Positions 1 to 7,871 of a stretch of 64,000 nucleotides of DNA are shown piece after piece. The notes beneath the pieces were generated by a model. It worked only from the letters and a program-made list of their open reading frames with translations, had not been told where the DNA came from and searched no databases. Location of the stretch: contig CALUTW010000009.1 of the NCBI GenBank assembly GCA_944323805.1, forward strand, positions 42,275-106,274. Direction: 5' to 3'. The stretch is from an uncultured Bacteroidales bacterium (lineage in GTDB: Bacteria > Bacteroidota > Bacteroidia > Bacteroidales > UBA932). Numbering within the stretch: the first letter of the stretch is position 1; every line of letters begins with the position of its first letter. Both the position numbers and the translations under genes were made by a program.

Positions 1-53
1 TAACAATAACACGCATCCGATGACAAAAATTTCCTTTTACTGCTTAATTTTCC

Positions 54-61
54 TATTTTTG
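54..61 (+). promoter_or_regulatory. Putative -7 promoter element of the M28-like gene
   Basis: TATTTTTG fits the Bacteroidetes -7 consensus TAnnTTTG. It lies 43-52 bases before the candidate starts of the M28-like gene. No clear TTG element is seen 19-20 bases upstream, so support is moderate. Confidence 0.45.
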
Positions 62-104
62 GCCCCCGAAAAAAGAGTCCATTCTGCAAATATAATCATT
101 TATC

Positions 105-1136
105 ATGCCCGGAATGATAAATCCAGCCAAAAAATACAGACATATATTCATTTTCCCATTGCTCATGGCCTTATTGATGCCGTCGGAGGCATCTGCACAG
201 AGCAGCTGGACCTCCAACGACAACATAGCCCACAATGTCGTATGGGAAGAGCAGCTGTACAGGGACATATGCTTCCTTTCTGACTCCCTGTGCGGAGGCC
301 GTGCAACCGGAAGCCGGGGAGGGAACGAAGCGGCATTCTGGCTTATCCGGGCTTTCCGCGGCGCAAAGCTGATGGCTTTCAACGGCAGCTACGCCAAGCA
401 CGTGTTTGCAGGACATGGACTGGTCGGGCACAATATCGTCGGAATGATTCCGGGGTCAAGGAAATCCCCGTGCTCCTCATACATCATCGTCGGAGCGCAC
501 TATGACAATATCGGCATACTGAAAGGCAAGATGTTTCCCGGAGCGGACAGCAATGCATCAGGGACGGTGGCTATGAAGACAATCGCGGAGATGTTCGCTG
601 CAATGAAGCTTCTCGGCAAGGTCTACCGGCAGAACATCATCTTCGTGGCATTCGATGCATACCGGATGAACCATGCCGGCTCGGAAGCATTCTGGAGGAT
701 GATAGAGAACGGAAGCCTGACGGACCCGCTTACCGGGGAGGCAGTCACTCCCGACAAGATCTCCCTGATGGTCAACATCGACCAGGTGGGGAGTTCGCTG
801 TCGCCTCTCGCATCCGGGAGGAAGGACTATATGATAATGCTGGGGAACGGGAGCCTGGACAGGCAGGCGCAGGGACTGATATCGATGTGCAACAGGTTCT
901 ACGGCACCGATCTCGAACTCTCGCACACATACTACGGGAGCGAGCAGTTTACAGAGGTGTTCTACACGCTCTCGGACCAGAAAGTCTTCATCAGGAACGG
1001 AATCCCGTCCGTCCTGTTCACATCCGGCATCACAATGCGCACCAACAACACGACCGACACGCCGGAATCACTCGACATGGCCGTCCTGCGCAAACGGATC
1101 ATCCTTATATTCCACTGGCTTGAAAAGATGATGTAG
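105..1136 (+). CDS. Exported M28-family peptidase homologue, active site degenerate
   Basis: This has the fold signature of zinc aminopeptidases of family M28. A signal peptide spans about residues 4-32 (hydrophobic FIFPLLMALLM, then ASAQ), so it is exported. The first metal ligands are present: GAHYD around 130-134, the GADSNASG block with Asp148, and NIDQVG with Asp226. However, the catalytic/metal Glu-Glu pair normally in a GEE motif is replaced by FDAYR (183-187). The C-terminal His ligand is also not seen: the usual YH before the DTP motif reads NNTTDTPE. A normal M28 hydrolase is therefore unlikely; a binding or structural role, or a divergent mechanism, is possible. The start is the ATG at 105 or the one at 114; both keep the signal peptide. 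The stop abuts the convergent glycosyltransferase gene. Confidence 0.8.
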   Translation: MPGMINPAKKYRHIFIFPLLMALLMPSEASAQSSWTSNDNIAHNVVWEEQLYRDICFLSDSLCGGRATGSRGGNEAAFWLIRAFRGAKLMAFNGSYAKHVFAGHGLVGHNIVGMIPGSRKSPCSSYIIVGAHYDNIGILKGKMFPGADSNASGTVAMKTIAEMFAAMKLLGKVYRQNIIFVAFDAYRMNHAGSEAFWRMIENGSLTDPLTGEAVTPDKISLMVNIDQVGSSLSPLASGRKDYMIMLGNGSLDRQAQGLISMCNRFYGTDLELSHTYYGSEQFTEVFYTLSDQKVFIRNGIPSVLFTSGITMRTNNTTDTPESLDMAVLRKRIILIFHWLEKMM

Positions 1137-2105
1137 CTACCTGTGCATGCGGAGCGCAACAATATGCCGCAGGAGATACTCTGTCCACAGATACCTTATC
1201 TCCAGATATGATTTCCTGTCCCTGAAGGACAGTTTCCGCGACCTGCATATCTGCAGAAGCTTATCCCTCATCTCATACATCTCCATGCGGCAGGCGGCAA
1301 ACCCCGGTATCTTCATGAAAGAACGCATATGCCACAGGCATATCTCGACCTGTCTGGCAATCATCGCATCCTTCTCCTGCTCCGTAAACAGAGGTGACTT
1401 CGAGATATAGTCTATACGGTCGTAGTCGGCGAGGAAGAAATGGTACTTCTTGATCGGAGTCCCCGTATGACAGATGCTGTCGGCTCTCTGGAAATAATAA
1501 TAGTATGACCTGTCGACATGTACGCATGTACGGCAGTCGCCGGCTATCCTGTATATGACCGCATGGTCCTCATAGAACCGGCCTTCGGGGAATGACCACC
1601 GGTCAAACATGGTTCTGCGGAAAAGCTTGGTCCACGTGCAACTGCTTACCTTCTCGCTGAGGATGGCCGCCACGACATCCTTCGGGGCCATCACATGCAC
1701 TTCTCCGGTCTCCTCGGAATATGGGATTATCTGTCCTTCCCTGTCATAGGAGAAATTGCAGAAGCACAGGTCCGCATCATATTTCCTGGCATTCTCATAG
1801 AGCGCCTCATACATTCCGGGAGCGATATAGTCGTCGCTGTCTATGAAGCCGACGTATTCAGATGTTGCAGCCGCCACCCCCCTGTTCCTGGCTGTCGCAA
1901 GGTCAGCAATCTCTATATGGAGCACCCTGATCCTGCTGTCTGTTGCGGCCAGCTCGTCACAAAGCTGGTACGAGCCGTCAGTGGAGCAGTTCTCGACCAG
2001 GATGACCTCCATGTCGTGCAGAGTCTGCGAAAGTACCGAATCAATGCACTTGCGGAGATATTTTGCCGTATTATGTACAGGGATTACAACTGATATAAGA
2101 CTCAT
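1137..2105 (-). CDS. GT2-family glycosyltransferase
   Basis: Inverting GT-A transferase that moves a sugar from a nucleotide donor onto a growing surface glycan at the cytoplasmic face. The N-terminus has the classic SVVIPVHNTAKYL opening, the nucleotide-binding VENCSTDGS segment (38-46) and the metal-binding DSDD motif (89-92). At 322 aa with no membrane helices it is a typical soluble GT2 of capsule or O-antigen loci. Acceptor and donor cannot be read from the sequence. It is transcribed away from the GT14 cluster, with its own promoter-like element at 2128-2135. Confidence 0.88.
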   Translation of the reverse strand: MSLISVVIPVHNTAKYLRKCIDSVLSQTLHDMEVILVENCSTDGSYQLCDELAATDSRIRVLHIEIADLATARNRGVAAATSEYVGFIDSDDYIAPGMYEALYENARKYDADLCFCNFSYDREGQIIPYSEETGEVHVMAPKDVVAAILSEKVSSCTWTKLFRRTMFDRWSFPEGRFYEDHAVIYRIAGDCRTCVHVDRSYYYYFQRADSICHTGTPIKKYHFFLADYDRIDYISKSPLFTEQEKDAMIARQVEICLWHMRSFMKIPGFAACRMEMYEMRDKLLQICRSRKLSFRDRKSYLEIRYLWTEYLLRHIVALRMHR

Positions 2106-2127
2106 GGCTTTCTTTTCATCGGTTCCC

Positions 2128-2135
2128 CAAAAGTA
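2128..2135 (-). promoter_or_regulatory. Putative -7 promoter element of the GT2 gene
   Basis: On the minus strand this reads TACTTTTG, matching TAnnTTTG, 22 bases before the GT2 start. A TTTG lies 22 bases further upstream (2158-2161), slightly beyond the usual 19-20 spacing. Confidence 0.5.
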
Positions 2136-2187
2136 CTTAAAATATATGAAAAATGCGCAAAAAATATGAAAGCCTCATTTTTCATAG

Positions 2188-2195
2188 TATATTTG
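2188..2195 (+). promoter_or_regulatory. Putative -7 promoter element of the GT14 cluster
   Basis: TATATTTG fits TAnnTTTG and would start transcription near 2202, ahead of the first GT14 gene. It lies inside the longest open frame (which begins at 2166), which argues for the downstream ATG pair at 2247/2250 as the real start. Confidence 0.5.
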
Positions 2196-2246
2196 GAATC
2201 CGAAAACGAAAAACGCACAGGCCTTTGGCGCAGGAGATCGCAGGAG

Positions 2247-3170
2247 ATGATGAAAAAGCACGCATACCTCATAATGGCTCATGCCAATCCGGGGCAGCTC
2301 CGGAAACTGCTGATGCTGCTGGATGACCCGAGAAACGACATATTCGTGCATATCGACAGGAAAGCCGGATTCGACGGAAACGCCCTGGACGGGATATGCA
2401 GCCGGGCAAGGCTCGAAGTACTGAAGGACAGGCTGACAGTCCACTGGTACGGCTCGACAATATTGAAATGCGAACTCGTCCTCCTGAAGGCGGCGACACG
2501 GGCCGGACAATATGACTATTACCATCTGCTCTCCGGGATGGACCTCCCGATAAAGGACCAGGACACAATCCACACATTCTTCGATACCCACGGCGGCAGC
2601 GAGTTCATATGCTGCAGCCCTGCACTGAATCCGGAATTCGAATACCGCGTACGGTATACCCCGTTCCCCGAACTCGAGAGACTGAAGATTTTCCACAAGA
2701 TAAACAGGTTCTGCAGGAAAGTCCAGAAGAAACTGGACATCAACTTCCACCCCGGCACAGACTACAGATACGGCTCGAACTGGTTCAGCATCACTGACAG
2801 CCTGGCAAGATACACGGTCTCGAAAGAGGATGAGATACTGCATATCTTCGGGCACACGATACTCTGCGACGAAATCTTCCTGCAGACAATTGTCGCCGGC
2901 TCGCAGTTCATGGACAGGATATACAGGCTGCACGAACCGGACCACATGCAGACAGGGAACATGCGCATGATAGACTGGTCTCATGAGAAAGACGCCAAGC
3001 ACCCGTGGACATTCCGGACGGCGGACATGGACAGGCTTATGGCCTCCCGGATGCTGTGGGCGCGGAAATTCGATGAACGTGTCGACAATAAGATAATCGA
3101 CATGGTCTGCCATCGGCTTAAACCGGACCGTTTCCCGGAAGTGACAACCCAGGACAAGAACACAAAATAA
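2247..3170 (+). CDS. GT14-like beta-1,6-N-acetylglucosaminyltransferase-family protein, copy 1
   Basis: Resembles the core-2/I-branching transferase family (GT14), found in bacterial capsule and surface-glycan loci. Family hallmarks are the HAYLIMAH opening, DDPRNDIFVHIDRK (residues 26-39) and the YYHLLSGMDLPIKD block. I chose the start at 2247 because the frame upstream (from 2166) contains the promoter and encodes a charged, unconserved stretch, whereas copies 2 and 3 also begin right at (M)KRHAYLI. Two AGGAG stretches precede it. This is the first of three tandem paralogues; it shares a perfect 91-bp DNA tract with copy 2. No membrane segment or signal peptide, so probably cytoplasmic. Donor and acceptor unknown. 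Confidence 0.85.
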   Translation: MMKKHAYLIMAHANPGQLRKLLMLLDDPRNDIFVHIDRKAGFDGNALDGICSRARLEVLKDRLTVHWYGSTILKCELVLLKAATRAGQYDYYHLLSGMDLPIKDQDTIHTFFDTHGGSEFICCSPALNPEFEYRVRYTPFPELERLKIFHKINRFCRKVQKKLDINFHPGTDYRYGSNWFSITDSLARYTVSKEDEILHIFGHTILCDEIFLQTIVAGSQFMDRIYRLHEPDHMQTGNMRMIDWSHEKDAKHPWTFRTADMDRLMASRMLWARKFDERVDNKIIDMVCHRLKPDRFPEVTTQDKNTK

Positions 3171-3175
3171 ATACA

Positions 3176-4114
3176 TTGCATATGAAACGTCATGCTTATC
3201 TGATACTCGCACATACCAATCCGGGGCAGCTCCGGAAACTGCTGATGCTGCTGGATGACCCGAGAAACGACATATTCGTGCATATCGACAGGAAAGCCGG
3301 ATTCGATGGAAGAGCCCTGGAAGGGGCATGCAGCAGTTCAAGGGTTGAAGTCCTGAACAACCGCATAAGTGTCAGATGGGGCGGCGTAAGCATCATGAAA
3401 TGCGAACTGGCTCTCCTCAGGGAAGCCACCAGGGCCGGACAATACGACTATTACCACCTGCTCTCCGGGATGGACCTCCCGATAAAGGACCAGGACACGA
3501 TACACCGCTTCTTCGATGCCAACAGAGGAAAGGAATTCATCGACTTCTGGGAGATGCGTCCGGACATACTGGACAGGGCGCAATGGTACACCCCGTTTCC
3601 TGAGATGGAGCGCAATTTCCTTTTCCATGCAATCAACAAGGGCTGCAGGAACATCCAGAAGGCCTTGGGCCGCAGAATCAATACCGATATCGGGATAGAA
3701 TACGGCTCGCAGTGGTTCAGCATTACCGACGGTATGGCAAGATACGTGACATACAGGGAAAGCGAGCTCGAGGAGATTTTCGGACATACTATCATCTGTG
3801 ATGAATTCTTCATGTCGACTGCCGTATGGGGCTCCCCTTTCAGGCAGAACATCTGGGAACCTTCGCATGACAGGGCCGTCTGCGGGAACATGCGTCTCAT
3901 CGACTGGTCCAGAGGAGGGAATATCAGACACCCGTGGACATTCCGCATTGACGACATGGACATGCTCATGTCATCCCCGATGCTGTGGGCCAGGAAATTC
4001 GATGAACGGGCCGACAATGACATAATAGACACCATCTGCCACCGGCTGAAACCGGAAATCTTCCATGACACAGGGAAGGCAGGAACCGGGAACAGGTCAC
4101 GAAACATACAGTGA
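3176..4114 (+). CDS. GT14-like beta-1,6-N-acetylglucosaminyltransferase-family protein, copy 2
   Basis: Second tandem paralogue, 5 bases after copy 1, so translationally close and probably in one operon. It begins M-H-M-KRHAYLILAH; the ATG at 3182 is an equally good start. It carries the same VHIDRK and YYHLLSGMDLPIKDQDTIH blocks, and later YGSQWFSITDGMARY and RHPWTFR segments shared by all three copies. The middle of the protein (about 125-190) differs most between copies, which suggests different acceptors. It shares a 91-bp identical tract with copy 1 near its 5' end and a 74-bp identical tract with copy 3 in the middle, a mosaic pattern that suggests gene conversion. Confidence 0.86.
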   Translation: MHMKRHAYLILAHTNPGQLRKLLMLLDDPRNDIFVHIDRKAGFDGRALEGACSSSRVEVLNNRISVRWGGVSIMKCELALLREATRAGQYDYYHLLSGMDLPIKDQDTIHRFFDANRGKEFIDFWEMRPDILDRAQWYTPFPEMERNFLFHAINKGCRNIQKALGRRINTDIGIEYGSQWFSITDGMARYVTYRESELEEIFGHTIICDEFFMSTAVWGSPFRQNIWEPSHDRAVCGNMRLIDWSRGGNIRHPWTFRIDDMDMLMSSPMLWARKFDERADNDIIDTICHRLKPEIFHDTGKAGTGNRSRNIQ

Positions 4115-4116
4115 AT

Positions 4117-5007
4117 ATGAAACGCCACGCATATCTCATACTCGCGCACTGCCGTTTCGGGCAGCTCCGCAAGCTCGTCATGCTGCTCGATGATCCGAGA
4201 AACGATATTTTCATCCACGTGGACAGGAAGGCGGCATTCGACCCGGCAGGATGGGACAGCCTGTGCAGACATTCCAGACTCACATTCATCAAGGACAGGA
4301 TAAAGGTCAGCTGGGGAGGGGTCAGCATAATGCGCAGCGAACTGGCTCTGCTCAGGGAAGCTACACAGGCCGGGAGGTATGACTACTACCACCTGCTCTC
4401 CGGGATGGACCTCCCGATAAAGGACCAGGACACGATACACCGCTTCTTCGATGCCAACAGCGGGAAGGAATTCCTCAACTTCTGGAAATTCAAGAGCACA
4501 ACCGCTTCAAGGTTCAATTACTACACACTTTTCCCGGAAGGGGCGGGACATTTTGCCACCAACCTCATGAACAACATATTCAAGGGGCTTCAGATGGCCG
4601 TCGGATACAGGATAAACAGGGATGTGGACTTCAGGTTCGCATCCCAGTGGTTCAGCATTACCGACAATCTTGCCAGGTACGTCCTTACCCGCGAAGACTG
4701 GCTGGAAAAGATATTCAGGCATACGAACACATGCGATGAAATCTTCCTTGCCACCCTTGTATGGAACTCCCCGTTCAGAGACAGCCTTTACATAAAGGAC
4801 GAGACGGAAGCCCACATCGTCAACGAAAGCAACATGAGATTTATCGACTGGACCAGAGGGGAAAGCATCCGCCACCCGTGGACATTCCGTGCCGGGGACT
4901 GGGACCTGCTTATGAGCGTCCCTCATTTCTGGGCAAGGAAATTCGATGAGAACATCGACAATGAGATAATCGAAAGGATATTCGCGGCATTGAGACCACG
5001 GGACTGA
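4117..5007 (+). CDS. GT14-like beta-1,6-N-acetylglucosaminyltransferase-family protein, copy 3
   Basis: Third tandem paralogue. The open frame can start at a GTG at 4111 overlapping the stop of copy 2 (TGA 4112-4114), or at the ATG at 4117 giving MKRHAYLILAH. I prefer 4117 because it matches the other copies and is an ATG. The overlap or near-overlap implies translational coupling. Conserved blocks are HVDRK, YYHLLSGMDLPIKD, FASQWFSITDNLARY and RHPWTFR. It is about 296 aa and lacks the C-terminal extension of copies 1 and 2. It ends 2 bases before the convergent RgpF-like gene. Likely adds a branch or side sugar to the surface glycan made by this locus. Confidence 0.86.
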   Translation: MKRHAYLILAHCRFGQLRKLVMLLDDPRNDIFIHVDRKAAFDPAGWDSLCRHSRLTFIKDRIKVSWGGVSIMRSELALLREATQAGRYDYYHLLSGMDLPIKDQDTIHRFFDANSGKEFLNFWKFKSTTASRFNYYTLFPEGAGHFATNLMNNIFKGLQMAVGYRINRDVDFRFASQWFSITDNLARYVLTREDWLEKIFRHTNTCDEIFLATLVWNSPFRDSLYIKDETEAHIVNESNMRFIDWTRGESIRHPWTFRAGDWDLLMSVPHFWARKFDENIDNEIIERIFAALRPRD

Positions 5008-5009
5008 GG

Positions 5010-5855
5010 TCACTGCAGACGGAACTTCAACCCGAGGACACGCAATATCTTCTCCCGCTCGCTTCCTTCTCTCCTGATAGAGAAGATATTCCTGAATATC
5101 ATGGCTACAAGCCCGTCTATAAGGAAAAACGCAGAGACGAGGGCATCCGTGGAGAGTCCTGCCGCACGATAGCCGCATGCATTGGCAGCCATTGAAAGAA
5201 TCCTTTCATACACGTGCGCCATCGTCCCGCCAGAATGCGACTCGGGATTGACAGGGAACATGCTGCGCTCGATATTGTCCTTCTGGAGAAAACGGAATAT
5301 GCAGGCGCGTGCCATGAACATGGTCCCGACACAGAAATGCATGTCCGTCACTTTCATCCCCAGACGCTTAAGCTCCCGTGGCACAAGATTACGGTCAAGC
5401 CTGCTCCATGGAAGCGGCTCCAGGAGAAATGCATCGCTGCATGCAAGACCGAGCTTCGGGTCCGAGGAGAATCTCCCCAGCACCGACATGAAACGCTTCC
5501 TGTCCCTGAGGATTGCATCTACTAAGGCATCACGCCACCGGTATCCCTTGAACGGGATATTGTGTATCCGGATGACTGTCCTGCTCTTCGTATGGAGCTT
5601 CAGCACGAGGTCATAGTCCTGGAGCCTGACATGCTTTACCAGCTCGATGAACGGCCATACATCATAGCCTACATTGTCGACCTCAAAACACCTCACATCC
5701 GGCTTCACTGCCCTCAGCATACTGATTGTCACAGGGTTCAGCTTTGACATAGTTGCATACAGGTCCCATTCGCACCCGGAGATATTCATCAGTTTGCCGA
5801 CAAAATACTCCGTCTGCTCATGGTAATAGATATGAAGGTGAACAAGAAGTCTCAT
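5010..5855 (-). CDS. Rhamnan-synthesis protein F (RgpF)-like protein
   Basis: Resembles the RgpF-like proteins of polysaccharide loci: MRLLVHLHIYY at the N-terminus, then DNVGYDVWPFI, LKLHTKS and GYRWRDALVDAIL segments typical of the family. In streptococci RgpF takes part in rhamnose-glucose polysaccharide assembly; the exact reaction of the Bacteroidetes versions is not established. It is 281 aa with no clear signal peptide; a hydrophobic stretch near the C-terminus (FFLIDGLVAMIF) may be membrane-associated. It follows the DXD transferase gene by 43 bases in the same direction, so the two are probably co-transcribed. Confidence 0.72.
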   Translation of the reverse strand: MRLLVHLHIYYHEQTEYFVGKLMNISGCEWDLYATMSKLNPVTISMLRAVKPDVRCFEVDNVGYDVWPFIELVKHVRLQDYDLVLKLHTKSRTVIRIHNIPFKGYRWRDALVDAILRDRKRFMSVLGRFSSDPKLGLACSDAFLLEPLPWSRLDRNLVPRELKRLGMKVTDMHFCVGTMFMARACIFRFLQKDNIERSMFPVNPESHSGGTMAHVYERILSMAANACGYRAAGLSTDALVSAFFLIDGLVAMIFRNIFSIRREGSEREKILRVLGLKFRLQ

Positions 5856-5898
5856 TTCAGGAAAAATTGATGTCCATGCATATCCCGGTAATATCTGG

Positions 5899-6804
5899 TC
5901 AATACATTTTGATCATGACATCGGCAAAACTGCCAGGAATCGGATGTCCCGCCGAAGTCGACCTGTATTCTGTCTTCTGGAAAAGAGCAGAAGACGCAAG
6001 CCTGTCAAAATCAGTTTCATTATATGGCAGGTCTTTATAGGAAAGCCACAAGGCATGTGTCCGTGCCTGATCAATATGGGGCATCCTGTCGAAATATTGT
6101 TTCGCGACAGTGTTATACTCTACAATCTGCTTGAAAATCAGCTGATGAATAAAATAGTCGATGGCACTGTCCTCGCGTCTCCAATATTCATGGATCGCTG
6201 CCCTCCAGACTTTCAAAATATAATTGTGCCGCCTGGCTCTGAAAAAGCAGTTTTGTATGAAAGCGTATGACCCTGTAATGTCATTTCCAGCAAGATATAT
6301 GAAAAAATCTTCTCCCAGAAGCCATTCGGGAAATGGCCGTGTGACAAAATCAGTAGCATCAGCCCAGATACCGCCATATCTGTAAAGAAGTTCTACCCTG
6401 CATATATCGGCAAAATGCGCAGGCTTGATTTTACCGGATTTCCATTTTGAGACAATATGGTCGGGAAGTTCTATCCAGTCCCATATTGTCGTGCCATCAA
6501 GTACGACCAGCCGCTGCGTGCAATTGGCCCTTATACTCCTGTAACAGGCCCTGACAATATCCGGGGCATTATCTTCCCCCTGCAGCCAGATACTGAATAT
6601 CCTCTCTTCGGATTCATCCGACAACGGAGGATCCTCTTCAACAGAACATATAACCGGCTTCAATGTTCCAAGATACTTTCCGATTACATCCACCTTTACC
6701 TGTCCCCTCTTCCTGCGCCTGTCCTTCCGGCTCTGAAAAAGAGAATTGAATATGTGGCCTTTGAACAATATTATCAGCTCGGCCGTCAGTCTGGATCGGT
6801 TCAT
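5899..6804 (-). CDS. Capsular polysaccharide synthesis glycosyltransferase (DXD sugar-binding type)
   Basis: Contains the hallmark block of capsule-synthesis and GT32-like transferases: IFSIWLQGEDNAPDIV, then KPAHFADICRVELLYRYGG directly followed by IWADATDF. The aspartate in the WADAT segment corresponds to the metal/nucleotide-binding DXD position. At 301 aa with no signal peptide it should act at the cytoplasmic face. It is the first gene of a two-gene minus-strand unit with the RgpF-like gene, and diverges from the acyltransferase gene across a 103-base region that carries a promoter-like element for each. Confidence 0.75.
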   Translation of the reverse strand: MNRSRLTAELIILFKGHIFNSLFQSRKDRRRKRGQVKVDVIGKYLGTLKPVICSVEEDPPLSDESEERIFSIWLQGEDNAPDIVRACYRSIRANCTQRLVVLDGTTIWDWIELPDHIVSKWKSGKIKPAHFADICRVELLYRYGGIWADATDFVTRPFPEWLLGEDFFIYLAGNDITGSYAFIQNCFFRARRHNYILKVWRAAIHEYWRREDSAIDYFIHQLIFKQIVEYNTVAKQYFDRMPHIDQARTHALWLSYKDLPYNETDFDRLASSALFQKTEYRSTSAGHPIPGSFADVMIKMY

Positions 6805-6842
6805 TTCTTTCGTTTCGCTCTATAGTTACGATTTCGGCAATG

Positions 6843-6850
6843 CAAATCTA
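6843..6850 (-). promoter_or_regulatory. Putative -7 promoter element of the capsule transferase pair
   Basis: The minus strand reads TAGATTTG, matching TAnnTTTG, 38 bases before the start of the capsule transferase. It lies back to back with the forward element at 6881-6888. Confidence 0.5.
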
Positions 6851-6880
6851 ATATTTTTACTCCACTATTGAAAAATAAAC

Positions 6881-6888
6881 TATCTTTG
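6881..6888 (+). promoter_or_regulatory. Putative -7 promoter element of the acyltransferase gene
   Basis: TATCTTTG, a match to TAnnTTTG, lies 19 bases before the acyltransferase ATG, giving a very short leader. No clear -33 TTG at standard spacing. Confidence 0.5.
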
Positions 6889-6907
6889 AAAGATATTTCA
6901 TGCACTG

Positions 6908-7813
6908 ATGGACTGGACGGGTTTTAAAGCTAAAATATACAGGTCGATCATATCCGTTTTCGGGAAACTTCCTTTGTCTTTCCTGTACAAAGTAGGGGAT
7001 TTCGCATCCTGGATAATGAAGGACGTGATTTCGTACCGCAAGGAAATCATTTATGTCAATCTTTCCAGGGCCTTTCCTCAAAAAAACTATTGGGCCCTGA
7101 AAAAAATTGCCGATGACTACTACAGACACCTAGGGGAAATAGCTGCTGAAACGGTATGGTTCGGCGGATGCAACGGCAACGGGGACAAGCTGCACAGGCA
7201 GAAAATCTACGACTACGTCAATCCCGAGGTTCTGGTAGACGCCAACAGGAATACCGGAGTATTCTGCATGACTTCGCATTGCGGCAACTGGGAGCTTCTC
7301 GGAGGCATATACGAATATTCCTATACCGTCGACCTTAGCAAATACATCGACAAGAACAACTTTTTCGTAGCATACAGGGCCCTGCACAACAAAGTGTCGG
7401 ACAGGGTATTCTATGAGAACCGCAGGGCACCTCTTCCGGATTACAAAGGCCAGGTGGAGGATGTCAAACTGCTAAGACATGCTGTTGCCCGCAAGGACAG
7501 CAAGCCGATATATGTGATGATAGCCGACCAGTTCCCCTACAAGGCCTGCCACGAGGTCGGGACATTCCTCAATCAGCCGACAGTCGGGATGCTCGGAGGC
7601 TTCGCCCTGGCGGTAAAGCTCGGTTTCGCGGTGCTATACATGAGGCAGGAGCGCGCAGGCAGGGGACACTACAGGCTTACATACGAGGTCATTACGGAGA
7701 ATGCCTCGGGACAGGATCCGGAGGAGCTCATGAGGAAATATTTCTCCATGCTTGAAGCCGATATCAGGAAGGATCCGGCCAACTGGCTGTGGAGCCACAA
7801 GAGATGGCACTGA
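6908..7813 (+). CDS. Lipid A lauroyl/myristoyl acyltransferase family protein (LpxL/HtrB-like)
   Basis: Membrane-bound acyltransferase of the HtrB/LpxL/LpxM family, which adds secondary acyl chains to lipid A at the inner membrane. The diagnostic HxxxxE catalytic motif is present as SHCGNWELLGG (His124, Glu129). Upstream, the RKEIIYVNLSRAFP block is the family's usual NL-x-x-AFP feature. Length 301 aa is normal. Some relatives act on other lipids such as aminolipids, so the acceptor is inferred. It is followed after a promoter-like sequence by an MsbA-type exporter, which fits joint work on lipid A. Confidence 0.85.
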   Translation: MDWTGFKAKIYRSIISVFGKLPLSFLYKVGDFASWIMKDVISYRKEIIYVNLSRAFPQKNYWALKKIADDYYRHLGEIAAETVWFGGCNGNGDKLHRQKIYDYVNPEVLVDANRNTGVFCMTSHCGNWELLGGIYEYSYTVDLSKYIDKNNFFVAYRALHNKVSDRVFYENRRAPLPDYKGQVEDVKLLRHAVARKDSKPIYVMIADQFPYKACHEVGTFLNQPTVGMLGGFALAVKLGFAVLYMRQERAGRGHYRLTYEVITENASGQDPEELMRKYFSMLEADIRKDPANWLWSHKRWH

Positions 7814-7835
7814 ATGGAGTTTCAGCAAAAACTTC

Positions 7836-7843
7836 TATCTTTG
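7836..7843 (+). promoter_or_regulatory. Putative -7 promoter element of the ABC exporter
   Basis: TATCTTTG matches TAnnTTTG and lies 28 bases before the ATG at 7872. It supports that ATG over the in-frame upstream extension, which would begin inside the acyltransferase gene. Confidence 0.5.
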
Positions 7844-7871
7844 CAGACTGTTTTTACTTGCATTTCAGCAG

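Noticed and set aside
2166..2246. Upstream start for GT14 copy 1
   Set aside because: The frame contains the promoter-like sequence and encodes residues not shared with copies 2 and 3.
2175..3341. Long minus-strand open frame (388 codons) across the GT14 genes
   Set aside because: It is the complement of strongly conserved GT14 coding sequence, has Cys/Val/Arg-rich nonsense composition and repeats itself over copies 2 and 3.
2247..5007. Possibility that the repeated DNA is an insertion sequence or other mobile element
   Set aside because: All repeats lie inside full-length glycosyltransferase genes; no transposase, terminal inverted repeats or target duplications seen.
7752..7871. N-terminal extension of the ABC exporter
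   Set aside because: Overlaps the end of the acyltransferase gene and the promoter-like element at 7836-7843; sequence is not exporter-like.
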